A stretch of DNA of 32,701 bases from assembly GCA_021202525.1 (NCBI GenBank), contig JAJQCV010000035.1, forward strand, positions 1 to 32,701, read 5' to 3'. The notes below the pieces were generated by a model that did no database searches, was not told where the DNA came from, and saw only the letters and a program-made list of their open reading frames with translations. The stretch is from Akkermansiaceae bacterium (lineage in GTDB: Bacteria > Verrucomicrobiota > Verrucomicrobiia > Verrucomicrobiales > Akkermansiaceae). The position numbers and the translations under genes are program-made. Shown in pieces: positions 14,906 through 21,953 of the stretch; positions within the stretch are counted from its first letter, which is position 1, and each line of letters starts with the position of its first letter.

Positions 14906-15961
14906 TCAATTTCCGGATTGCTGCATTCCGGATTTGATGACTTTTAGAATACGTTTGTAATAATCTTCATATGCCTGTTTCCCTGCGTTTTTGCCCGGTG
15001 GTTTGGGGGAAGAGGAACAGACTTCTACGCTGAATTGTTCCAGCAGGGCTTTCACAGCATTGGTCGGCTGTCCGTAAAAGACGATGCGGTTCCGAATGCG
15101 GTTTTTGATTTTCGGGTCACGCAGCCATCGCGACCTGAGATTCAGGATATACAGTAGGTCTATTTCTTCCGGGGAAAGGTTCAAGCCCAGGATATGGACA
15201 TTGGAGAAAAAGAAGAGATCAATCCATGATTCTCCTTTCCGAAGCTTGTCATCCTGTAATTTTTTATACATGGGCGGGATGGAGACTTCCTTTTTGCGCA
15301 ACTGGTAGGTGTATGTGCCTTTTAAATAATTGTCGATCTTGCCGATGCATCCGCAATAATGCTCGTACCCATATTGGATGGTGAAGGAATCCGGCCTGTC
15401 ATTGTAGGTGCCGTGGATGTTCCAGAGGCGGCATGAATGTGAAGTCTTCTGCTTCCTCATGAGAACATGACGCCGGATGCTGTATTTGGTTTCCGACTTC
15501 TGGCTGGCTGTTTGTTCATAACCCCTCCATTCCAGAATCCGGTGCAGGAAGGTATCATAGTTGGTGGTCAGGTAATCATCCGCCCGGAGGTCCGCGAGGG
15601 CGTGCAGGACGGATTCCGGATGGTTCTGCGGCGTGAACTGTTCCAACTGTTTTTTAAGTTTTTCACGCATCATGGCGGAGATGTCGCGCATGTTCTTTTC
15701 CGGATATTGTTTTTGCTCTTTCAAGATCAGATATTCATAGATCAGAGGAAAGGGGAGGCAGTCTTTTTCCTCGGTGAAAGGGCAATAGGAGTCTCCGCAT
15801 TCTCCGCAGGGCCTGCTGCAGATAGTCTCTTTGAGGAGGTCCGGACTGCTGGGGCTTCCCAGGGTGCGCATCAGCCCGTTGCCGAACAGGATGGCATTTT
15901 TTATTGCGGGTGTTTTATTGGTGGAAACAGGCATGGATGGAGAGGCAGGTGAACTCTGCAT
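14906..15961 (-). CDS. SIR2-like domain protein
   Basis: This 351-residue protein has the features of the SIR2_2-type NAD-binding fold found in phage-defence NADases and related proteins: AILFGNGLMRTLG (23-35), the glycine-rich nucleotide loop; DDYLTTNYDTFLHRIL (128-143), matching the T-N-Y-D motif; WNIHGTYND (180-188) with the likely catalytic His183; VHILGLNLSPEEIDLLYIL (255-273), matching the late G-x-S/N-x-x-D/E motif; and IVFYGQPTNAVKALLEQF. An insertion at 48-60 (C-x3-C-x2-C-x4-C) could bind zinc. There is no membrane segment or signal peptide. Such proteins usually hydrolyse NAD or sense it; here that is inferred. It stands alone between the glycan operon and a phosphoesterase gene, with no obvious defence partner. 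A second ATG at 15934 is possible. Confidence 0.75.
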   Translation of the reverse strand: MQSSPASPSMPVSTNKTPAIKNAILFGNGLMRTLGSPSSPDLLKETICSRPCGECGDSYCPFTEEKDCLPFPLIYEYLILKEQKQYPEKNMRDISAMMREKLKKQLEQFTPQNHPESVLHALADLRADDYLTTNYDTFLHRILEWRGYEQTASQKSETKYSIRRHVLMRKQKTSHSCRLWNIHGTYNDRPDSFTIQYGYEHYCGCIGKIDNYLKGTYTYQLRKKEVSIPPMYKKLQDDKLRKGESWIDLFFFSNVHILGLNLSPEEIDLLYILNLRSRWLRDPKIKNRIRNRIVFYGQPTNAVKALLEQFSVEVCSSSPKPPGKNAGKQAYEDYYKRILKVIKSGMQQSGN

Positions 15962-16043
15962 GCTGGCATATGCCCGGAGAAAATCAAGCAGTGAAAAACA
16001 GATCTGCGGCTGTTTGCCGCCATGCGGAGACGGGTTGCCGCCC

Positions 16044-16895
16044 TCAGTGCAAGGTCAGCAGGTAGATTTCCGGCGGGCAGTTGAAGCGCAGGGGGAGCGT
16101 GCTGGTGCCCAGGCCTTTGGTGATCAGATATTTGTTTCCGGCGGAAATGTGCCAGGGGTAGGTATAGGGCTGGGTATGGTCCGGACTGGCTTCAAACCAT
16201 AGCAGATTGAAAGGAAGGCGGATCTGGCCGCCGTGGGTATGGCCGCTGATGATGAGGTCCGCGTCCCCTTCTGAAAGGATGTGGTCGATTTCCGGCCGGT
16301 GGCACAGCACAATGTGGGGGATGTTCGGGGAATGCCGTTGCGGGAGTTGTTTTTTTGAGTAGCGGAAGGAGTCCAGAAGCCCGGAAAGCTGGAGCCTGCG
16401 CCCGTCGTTGAGGGTGATGAGAACGCTTTTGTCGGCAAGAATCCTGAAGCCTATCCGGGTCAGTTCCTTTTTCCAGTTGTGCCAGCCGAACGTGAAGTCA
16501 TGATTGCCCTGAATCGCGAATACCCCGCAGGGCGCTTTCAGCCCCTGGAGGAGCTGGGCCGTCTTTTGCGGGCTCATGCTGGCGTTTTTACTGGAGCCGC
16601 GGGCATAATCCCCCACCAGCAGGATCAGATCCGGCTTGAGCTGCATGATTCTCTGAACGTAGCGCAGGGCTCTCACCTCGTCAAATGAGGTGGGCATGAA
16701 ATGGAGGTCCCCTGCGACAACGATTTTCAGGGGTTTGCCGCGGCCATTCCACTGGGGAATGCGGTAATCCACTTGCCGGACGAACAACAGGTTGGGCTCA
16801 ATCAAATAAGCCCAGGTTATGCCGGCTACCCCCAACGCGCAAACACCCAGCAGCAGGATGCCGAAAAACCGGAGTATTCTGACGGAGAAGGGCAT
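16044..16895 (-). CDS. Membrane-anchored metallophosphoesterase (YkuE/YaeI-like)
   Basis: This 283-residue protein has one N-terminal membrane helix (9-31) and then a calcineurin-like phosphoesterase domain with all metal-binding blocks in order: A-G-D-L-H (61-65), L-L-V-G-D-Y, I-Q-G-N-H-D, C-H-R-P, and SGHTHGGQIRLP. The family includes UDP-2,3-diacylglucosamine hydrolase-like and YkuE-like enzymes that act on phospho-lipids or other phosphodiesters at the membrane; the substrate cannot be told. It is separated from the SIR2-like gene by 82 nt. A TATAAT -10 box (minus strand, 16919-16924) with a leader of about 18 nt lies upstream, though no matching -35 is seen. Confidence 0.88.
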   Translation of the reverse strand: MPFSVRILRFFGILLLGVCALGVAGITWAYLIEPNLLFVRQVDYRIPQWNGRGKPLKIVVAGDLHFMPTSFDEVRALRYVQRIMQLKPDLILLVGDYARGSSKNASMSPQKTAQLLQGLKAPCGVFAIQGNHDFTFGWHNWKKELTRIGFRILADKSVLITLNDGRRLQLSGLLDSFRYSKKQLPQRHSPNIPHIVLCHRPEIDHILSEGDADLIISGHTHGGQIRLPFNLLWFEASPDHTQPYTYPWHISAGNKYLITKGLGTSTLPLRFNCPPEIYLLTLH

Positions 16896-17117
16896 AGCAA
16901 AAAGACGGCTTTGTGGATATTATACTTTTCCCTGCCGGGAGGCGAGAGATTTATGCGTCTTGCCCTTTGCAGGGCCATTCGTTTCCGTTCGGGTTTCCCG
17001 CCGGAAGGTGTTCCGGGGACAGATTTTATCAAATTTGATTGACGGCCGCCCGGATGGTGTGCTTTTATGCTCCAAGATATTTCCATATCCTTTATCACCC
17101 ATCATTTAACCACGCAT

Positions 17118-17285
17118 ATGAAGAAGATTACCATTCTGGCTCTTTCCGCTTTTGCGGCAAGCATCATGGCTTCCTGCTGCTGCCAGGATCAGGGCGCTCC
17201 GCCTCTGACTCCCCTTCCCAAGTTCAACGACCTGAACCAGCCGGGCACCGAGATTGTCCCCATGGTCATGAAGTCCAAGAAGTAA
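17118..17285 (+). CDS. Small lipoprotein, 55 residues
   Basis: From the chosen ATG the protein starts MKK, then a hydrophobic stretch to residue 17, then M-A-S-C with the lipidation Cys20. Two more Cys follow directly (Cys21, Cys22), then about 33 Pro-rich residues ending in M-K-S-K-K. Small lipoproteins of this size are common envelope proteins; the function is unknown. An in-frame ATG at 17067 would put the signal peptide inside the protein, so 17118 is preferred. A strong terminator follows 28 nt after the stop. A 12-nt palindrome (ATCAAATTTGAT, 17028-17039) lies upstream. Confidence 0.65.
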   Translation: MKKITILALSAFAASIMASCCCQDQGAPPLTPLPKFNDLNQPGTEIVPMVMKSKK

Positions 17286-17313
17286 TCCTCTTCAGGGATT
17301 GACACAACTTTTC

Positions 17314-17349
17314 AAGCCGCACTTGGTGATTGTCCAGGTGCGGCTTTTT
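17314..17349 (+). terminator. Rho-independent terminator after the small lipoprotein gene
   Basis: AAGCCGCAC-t-TGG pairs with CCA-g-GTGCGGCTT around a short TGATTGT loop and runs into TTTTT. It ends 22 nt before the nrnA start. Confidence 0.9.
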
Positions 17350-17371
17350 CTATACAAACGGGGCAGACCAT

Positions 17372-18385
17372 ATGGAAGATTGGAAACATTGTCCCGAATT
17401 TGCGCCTTTGGCGGATTTGATCCGCAATCATGACAGCTTTGCGGTAGTGGCGCATATCCATCCGGACGGGGACGCCATCGGCTCCACGCTGGCCCTGGGG
17501 GATGCCCTGAAGAACATGGGCAAGCGCGTGGTCATGATGAATGAGGACGGCGTTCCTGCCATCCTGGCCTTTCTGCCCGGTGTGGAGGACATTATTTCCA
17601 CGCCTGACGAACCGGTGGATGTGGAAGTGGCCGTTTCCGTGGATAACGGCGCCTTGAAGCGCCTGGGGGAACGGAGCCTGCGGGCCCTGGCCGGAGCCAA
17701 GGTCTGGGCGAACATCGACCACCATCAGACCAATGAGAGGTTTGGGGACGTGCAGTGCGTTCTGCCGAATGAATGCGCCACGGGGGCGGTGCTTTATTAT
17801 TTTTTCAAGTACCTGGGGATTTCCTTTACCCCGGTGATGCGCGATGCCCTTTATGTGGCCGTCAGCACGGATACGGGGTCTTTCCAGTACCAGATGACGA
17901 CGGCTGCCGTGATGGAACTGGCGGCGGACCTGATCCGGATGGGAGTCAACGTGCAGGATATCAACCGCCAGCTGTATCAGGAAAAACCATGGGTGAAGAT
18001 GCAGTTGTTCCGTGAAGTGCTCAATGGCATGCAGTTGACGCCGGACGGCAGGATTTGCACCTTTTGCCTGACGAATGAGGCCAAGGCCCGGATAGGCTGC
18101 CGCCCGGAAGATACGGAAGGATTGATTGATTTGCTGCGTTCCGTTCAGGGCGTCTGGCTGGCCGCTTATTTGGAGGAGTCCGAGGACGATCCGCGCATCC
18201 GCATTTCCCTGAGGTCCAAGGTGCCGGAAATTTCCGTGGCCGAGCTGGCTTCCCGCTTTGGAGGCGGCGGCCATGCGATGGCGGCCGGAGTGCGCATCAG
18301 GGGCCCGGTTGAGGAAGTGCGCCTCGTTATTCTGGAGGCCATGCAGGCGGAAGTGGAACGCGTGCTCCAACAGCAGATTTCATGA
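17372..18385 (+). CDS. nrnA: DHH/DHHA1 phosphoesterase, bifunctional oligoribonuclease/pAp phosphatase
   Basis: This 337-residue cytoplasmic enzyme has the DHH motifs AHIHPDGDAIGS (27-38) and I-D-H-H-Q-T-N (115-121), and ends with the DHHA1 signature RFGGGGHAMAAG. NrnA-type enzymes degrade nanoRNA of 2-5 nt and dephosphorylate 3'-phosphoadenosine-5'-phosphate; the specific substrate split is inferred from the family. I chose ATG 17372; the longer frame would begin inside the terminator. Its stop overlaps the truB start by 4 nt (ATGA), showing translational coupling. nrnA, truB and ribF are neighbours in many bacteria. Confidence 0.9.
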   Translation: MEDWKHCPEFAPLADLIRNHDSFAVVAHIHPDGDAIGSTLALGDALKNMGKRVVMMNEDGVPAILAFLPGVEDIISTPDEPVDVEVAVSVDNGALKRLGERSLRALAGAKVWANIDHHQTNERFGDVQCVLPNECATGAVLYYFFKYLGISFTPVMRDALYVAVSTDTGSFQYQMTTAAVMELAADLIRMGVNVQDINRQLYQEKPWVKMQLFREVLNGMQLTPDGRICTFCLTNEAKARIGCRPEDTEGLIDLLRSVQGVWLAAYLEESEDDPRIRISLRSKVPEISVAELASRFGGGGHAMAAGVRIRGPVEEVRLVILEAMQAEVERVLQQQIS

Positions 18386-19116
18386 ATAATTCCGACTCCA
18401 TACAAACTCCGTCAGGCGTGCTGCTGATCGACAAGGCGCAGGACATGACTTCCCACGATGTCGTGGCGATTGCGCGCCGGTCCCTGGGGATCAAGAAGAT
18501 TGGCCACTGCGGTACGCTGGACCCCATGGCCACGGGACTGCTGATGCTGGTGGTGGGAAAGGCCACCAAGCTTCAGGACAAGCTGATGTGCGAACATAAG
18601 GAATACGCCGGTACGCTGACGCTGGGCGTGGAGACTTCCTCCCAGGATGCCATGGGGGAAGTGGTGGCGGAGTATTCCGTGGAGGGAGTTACCGAAGAGG
18701 CGGTGGGGGATGCCTTTGGCCGGTTTGACGGGGCGTTTGAGCAGATTCCTCCCATGGTGTCCGCCATCAAGAAGGACGGCGTGCCGCTGTACAAGCTGGC
18801 GCGCAAGGGGCAGGAGGTTGTCCGCGACCCGCGGTCCGTGGAGGTCTTCGGCCACCGGATTACCCGCATGGCCATTCCGGAAGTGGATTTCACCGTTCAG
18901 TGTTCCAAGGGTTTTTATGTGCGTTCCTATGCCTATGATATAGGAAAGGCGCTGGGCTGCGGCGCCCATTTGAGCGCCTTGCGGCGCACACAGTCCGGTA
19001 GCTTTACGCTGGACCGGGCCATTACGGTGGAAACCTTGAAAACCGCGCCCAGGGAGGAGTTGTTCCGGGCAATGCTTTCTCTGGAGGAACTGGCGGCCAT
19101 TCTGATTGCCAAGTAA
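18382..19116 (+). CDS. truB: tRNA pseudouridine(55) synthase
   Basis: This 244-residue protein isomerises U55 to pseudouridine in the T loop of nearly all tRNAs. It has S-G-V-L-L-I-D-K near the start, IKKIGHCGTLDPMATGLLML (38-57) with the catalytic Asp47, the Y-A-G-T-L-T-L-G strand, and KGFYVRSYAYDIG, the conserved F-Y-V-R-S segment. It is shorter than E. coli TruB (314 residues) because it lacks most of the C-terminal PUA-like extension, as in many short TruB proteins. Start at 18382 overlaps the nrnA stop by 4 nt; the ribF start follows the stop by 4 nt, so the three form one tight operon. Confidence 0.95.
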   Translation: MNNSDSIQTPSGVLLIDKAQDMTSHDVVAIARRSLGIKKIGHCGTLDPMATGLLMLVVGKATKLQDKLMCEHKEYAGTLTLGVETSSQDAMGEVVAEYSVEGVTEEAVGDAFGRFDGAFEQIPPMVSAIKKDGVPLYKLARKGQEVVRDPRSVEVFGHRITRMAIPEVDFTVQCSKGFYVRSYAYDIGKALGCGAHLSALRRTQSGSFTLDRAITVETLKTAPREELFRAMLSLEELAAILIAK

Positions 19117-19120
19117 GAGC

Positions 19121-20056
19121 ATGTTCATTTATCAGGAGTTCAAGCAGTTGAAGGACGTGTCCTTCCCCGTGCACTGGGCCATGGGGATGTTTGACGGGCT
19201 GCATGTCGGCCATGCGGCGGTGATTGACGCCGCGGTGGAAGGCGCCCGCAGGAACGGTGGAATTCCCGCCGTGCTGACGTTTCGCCGTCATCCGCTGGCT
19301 CACGTCCGGCCGAAGGAGGCGCCGGCGGCCATTATGGACGCGGACCGTGAAAAGTTCGCCCTGCTGGAAGAAATGGGCGTGGAAATGGTGCTGAGCCTGG
19401 AGTTTTCCGCCGCGCTGGCGTCCATGAGCCCGGAGGAGTTTATCGGGGAGTTGTGTTCATCCTGCCGGGTGGCGGAGATTGCCGTGGGCGAGGACTGGCA
19501 TTTTGGACGCGACCGTGCGGGCGATGTGAGAACTTTGCGCAATCTGGGGGAATGTTACGGGTTCAAAGTGACGGCCATTCCCCCCATCCTGCGCGACGGA
19601 GAGCGGGTCAGCAGCACCCGCATTCGGGAGGCCGTGCGGCTCGGAGATTTTCCTCTGGCGACGCGGCTGCTGGGGCGTCCCTTCCGCTGGCAGGGAACGG
19701 TGATTCATGGGCGCCAACTGGGGCGTTTGCTGGATTACCCCACGGCCAACATGAGGCCAGGCACCGAATTGCTGCCGCCCCGGGGAGTTTACGCCGTCCG
19801 CGCCCGCGTGAACGGAACGGAATACGGCGGCGTGGCCAATCTGGGGGTGCGCCCCACGGTGGAAGAGGAGGAGGGCGAGCTTCTGCTGGAAACCCATCTG
19901 TTCGGCCAGCCGGGGGATATTTACGGGGCGCAGATGGAAGTGACGCCCGTACGGTTCCTGAGGCCGGAAGCCAAATTCCCTTCCCTGGATGCTCTGAAGA
20001 GCCAGCTTGCGCTGGATGCCCGGCAGGCCGCGGAAGTGCTGGAACGGGAAAAGTAA
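19121..20056 (+). CDS. ribF: Bifunctional riboflavin kinase/FMN adenylyltransferase
   Basis: This 311-residue cytoplasmic enzyme makes FMN from riboflavin and then FAD. The N-terminal nucleotidyltransferase half has GMFDGLHVGHAAVIDAA, whose HVGH equals the HxGH motif, and S-S-T-R-I-R, matching the ISSTxIR loop. The C-terminal flavokinase half has VIHGRQLGRLLDYPTANM, equal to the G-R-x-L-G-f-P-T-A-N motif, then RGVYAVRARVNG and ANLGVRPTV. The length is normal for the family. The ATG at 19121 lies 4 nt after the truB stop; an in-frame ATG 15 nt earlier lies within truB. It is the last gene of the nrnA operon. Confidence 0.95.
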   Translation: MFIYQEFKQLKDVSFPVHWAMGMFDGLHVGHAAVIDAAVEGARRNGGIPAVLTFRRHPLAHVRPKEAPAAIMDADREKFALLEEMGVEMVLSLEFSAALASMSPEEFIGELCSSCRVAEIAVGEDWHFGRDRAGDVRTLRNLGECYGFKVTAIPPILRDGERVSSTRIREAVRLGDFPLATRLLGRPFRWQGTVIHGRQLGRLLDYPTANMRPGTELLPPRGVYAVRARVNGTEYGGVANLGVRPTVEEEEGELLLETHLFGQPGDIYGAQMEVTPVRFLRPEAKFPSLDALKSQLALDARQAAEVLEREK

Positions 20057-20129
20057 GACACAGAAAACTGTAAAATGAAGGATGTCGGCTTGACCGCGGG
20101 GGCGATCGGGGGTTTTGTGTTCGCACGTC

Positions 20130-20468
20130 ATGTTGGTTGAGCAGTTAAAATCAAAAATCCATCGTGCCATGATCACCCGCGGCGATGTTCAGTATGAAGG
20201 CAGCATCGAGATTCCTGCCGATTTGATGGCCGCGGTGGATTTGTGGCCTGGGGAAAAAGTGCTCGTGGCCTCCGTCACGTCCGGCAATCGTTTGGAAACA
20301 TACGCCTTGCAGGGCCCGGCGGGAACGGGGAATATTATCATGAACGGAGGCGCCGCCCATCTGATCAAGACGGGGGAACGCGTGGTGATCATGAGCTTTG
20401 CCCTGTCCGACAAGCCCATTGTCCCGAAGAAAATCGTCTGCAACGAGCATAACGAAATCATTTCCTAG
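20130..20468 (+). CDS. panD: Aspartate 1-decarboxylase
   Basis: This 113-residue pyruvoyl enzyme makes beta-alanine from aspartate for pantothenate and CoA. The self-cleavage site is Gly24-Ser25 in QYEGSIEIP, at the same position as in E. coli, and is preceded by S-K-I-H-R-A-M-I-T, where Lys9 is the conserved catalytic lysine. Further family features are GNRLETYALQG and I-M-N-G-G-A-A-H-L. The protein is slightly shorter at the C-terminus than E. coli PanD (126). ATG 20130 fits the family start; an in-frame ATG at 20115 would add five residues. It stands 73 nt after ribF; secG follows with its own promoter. No other pantothenate gene is in the window. Confidence 0.93.
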   Translation: MLVEQLKSKIHRAMITRGDVQYEGSIEIPADLMAAVDLWPGEKVLVASVTSGNRLETYALQGPAGTGNIIMNGGAAHLIKTGERVVIMSFALSDKPIVPKKIVCNEHNEIIS

Positions 20469-20470
20469 AC

Positions 20471-20499
20471 TTTACAAACCATTCGAATTCACACATACT
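20471..20499 (+). promoter_or_regulatory. Promoter of secG
   Basis: TTTACA, 17 nt, CATACT, with the predicted start near 20506, only about 4 nt before the ATG at 20510. It begins directly after the panD stop. Confidence 0.55.
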
Positions 20500-20509
20500 C
20501 CCCGCGCTC

Positions 20510-20986
20510 ATGAACCTTTTTCTAGCAGATTCACTTAATATCAGCATTCAGTTGCTTTTTGCCGTTCTGATCGTTGTATCCCTTCTTCTTCTGGGCGTGG
20601 TACTTATGCAGAGACCCAAGCAGGAGGGCCTGGGCGCGGCCTTCGGCGCGGCCATCACGGACCAGGCTTTTGGGGCCCGCACGACGGACGTGCTGAAAAA
20701 GGCTACGGTTTATTTTGGGTCCGCATTCATGCTTCTTTGCCTGTTGCTGGCCATGCTGATCAACCGCCAGCATGTCAAGAGTTCCGAAAGTCTGCTGAGC
20801 CCGGAAATGCAGGAAGCCGCCGCCAGGCAGGAAGCTTCCGTCCCCGTCAAGACTCCGGAAGAGCTTCGGCAGGAGGAATTGCGCAGACGTGCCGCAGAAG
20901 CGGAAGCGGCTGCCGCCAGTGAAACGCCCGTTTCCAGTACTCCCGAGGCACCGGCTCCCGAAACTCCTTCGGCACCTCAGCAATAG
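20510..20986 (+). CDS. secG: Preprotein translocase subunit SecG
   Basis: This inner-membrane subunit of SecYEG stimulates protein export. Two membrane helices (about 12-33 and 66-84) surround the conserved cytoplasmic loop M-Q-R-P-K-Q-E-G-L-G-A-A-F-G, which carries the SecG signature. Residues 90-158 form an Ala/Glu/Pro-rich tail (Glu/Arg-rich helix 108-131, then Pro/Ser/Thr-rich) that lies beyond the usual SecG core of about 75-110 residues. A strong terminator follows the stop. The tail is of low complexity and probably disordered; its role is unknown. The family call is confident. Confidence 0.93.
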   Translation: MNLFLADSLNISIQLLFAVLIVVSLLLLGVVLMQRPKQEGLGAAFGAAITDQAFGARTTDVLKKATVYFGSAFMLLCLLLAMLINRQHVKSSESLLSPEMQEAAARQEASVPVKTPEELRQEELRRRAAEAEAAAASETPVSSTPEAPAPETPSAPQQ

Positions 20987-21000
20987 AAGTTTGCTTTTTC

Positions 21001-21043
21001 AAACATCCCCGGCATGGCTTCCGTCTGCCGGGGATGTTTTTGC
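21001..21043 (+). terminator. Strong rho-independent terminator after secG
   Basis: A perfect 14-bp stem AAACATCCCCGGCA/TGCCGGGGATGTTT (21001-21014, 21026-21039) merges into a T-run. Confidence 0.93.
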
Positions 21044-21116
21044 ATAAGGAAACGGGCCCCATTTCCTTATGGCCGGAAAGCGTCTTTTGAAATTGGGCGC
21101 CCGGCAAGTTTTCCGC

Positions 21117-21144
21117 TTGCCCTCAACCGTAATTGCGCTACTCT
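21117..21144 (+). promoter_or_regulatory. Possible promoter of the pilin-like gene
   Basis: TTGCCC, 16 nt, TACTCT. Predicted start near 21151, about 3 nt before the ATG at 21154. The boxes are imperfect. Confidence 0.4.
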
Positions 21145-21153
21145 TGGCAAAGT

Positions 21154-21795
21154 ATGAAAGCACCTTTTCTGAACCGTAAATCCAAGGGATTCACGCTGAT
21201 TGAATTGCTCGTGGTGATTGCCATTATCCTGACGCTGGCCGGCATCTCCATGATCGTGGTGAACGGCGTGATGGAAAAATCCCGCGTTACCACGGCACGG
21301 AGCGACTGCAACGGTTTGCAAACGGCCATAGAAAACTACATGTTGGACAACGGCCGTCCCCCCGTAGCCTGGACTGGCCGGGAAATGAGCAGGAAGGCTC
21401 GCAAGGATGGCCAGTATTATCTGACTACCGCCCTGGACGACGACAGCCGCATCATGAGCATTCTGACGAATTACATGGACCGTGGAGACGAAGACAGGAA
21501 GCTCAATCCCAAAAAGACTGCCTATTTCAACACCACTACGACGGACGTGGAAGGTTCCCCCGGCCTGTTTTTTGAAAGCCGCGGACGCGTGAGCTTGATA
21601 GACCCGTGGGAATCCCCCTACCACATTGTTCTGAACGCTAATCCGGACGACCGTTCCCCCCGCGTCCAGGTGGGTTCCCGCATGGTCACCAAGAACGTTG
21701 CCGTTTACAGTGTGGGCAAGGACAAGCAGGGCAGTACGGAGGACGGACACATCAATAATCCGGAATTTACGGACGACAACGTAACGTCCTGGTAA
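21154..21795 (+). CDS. Type IV pilin-like / type II secretion pseudopilin (GspG-like)
   Basis: This 213-residue protein begins with a short basic leader (MKAPFLNRKSKG). The prepilin peptidase site G-FTLIELLVVIAI follows, with the cleavage Gly12 and Glu5 of the mature protein, and then a long hydrophobic helix. The rest is a globular domain with R-S-D-C-N-G-L-Q-T-A-I-E-N-Y, the conserved N-terminal helix region of GspG-like pseudopilins, and a C-terminal D-P-W-E-S-P-Y motif, as in major pseudopilins (D-P-W-G-x-P-Y). It should be processed by a prepilin peptidase and assembled into a short pseudopilus or pilus-like structure. No other pilus or secretion gene is nearby. ATG 21154 gives a normal leader length. 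Confidence 0.85.
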   Translation: MKAPFLNRKSKGFTLIELLVVIAIILTLAGISMIVVNGVMEKSRVTTARSDCNGLQTAIENYMLDNGRPPVAWTGREMSRKARKDGQYYLTTALDDDSRIMSILTNYMDRGDEDRKLNPKKTAYFNTTTTDVEGSPGLFFESRGRVSLIDPWESPYHIVLNANPDDRSPRVQVGSRMVTKNVAVYSVGKDKQGSTEDGHINNPEFTDDNVTSW

Positions 21796-21803
21796 CGCAT
21801 TCG

Positions 21804-21838
21804 TGAACCGTTCGTTTCCGAATGGGTTCATTCTTTTT
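21804..21838 (+). terminator. Rho-independent terminator after the pilin-like gene
   Basis: TGAACC...GGGTTCA (21804-21830) closes a stem with an inner TCG/CGA, followed by TTC and a T-run to 21837. Confidence 0.7.
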
Positions 21839-21842
21839 GAAA

Positions 21843-21871
21843 GGGCTTTCCGGCATGCCGTCGGAAGGCCC
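21843..21871 (+). promoter_or_regulatory. Second hairpin in the leader region of the DAHP synthase gene
   Basis: GGGCTTTCCG/CGGAAGGCCC (one G-T pair) forms a 10-bp stem with a 9-nt loop and no T-run. It lies 82 nt before the aro gene start and could be a second terminator arm or part of a regulatory leader. Confidence 0.35.
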
Positions 21872-21953
21872 TGCGATTATTCAGGCATACTGGCCCCAAA
21901 CCGTATTTTTTTCTTTTCAACCCCTATCAAAAACCCCTCAATAAGTCCCAGAC

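Noticed and set aside
14906..16895. Two-gene defence operon of the SIR2-like and phosphoesterase genes
   Set aside because: The phosphoesterase is a membrane-anchored YkuE/YaeI-type protein, separated by 82 nt with its own -10 box. Nothing ties it to the SIR2-like gene.
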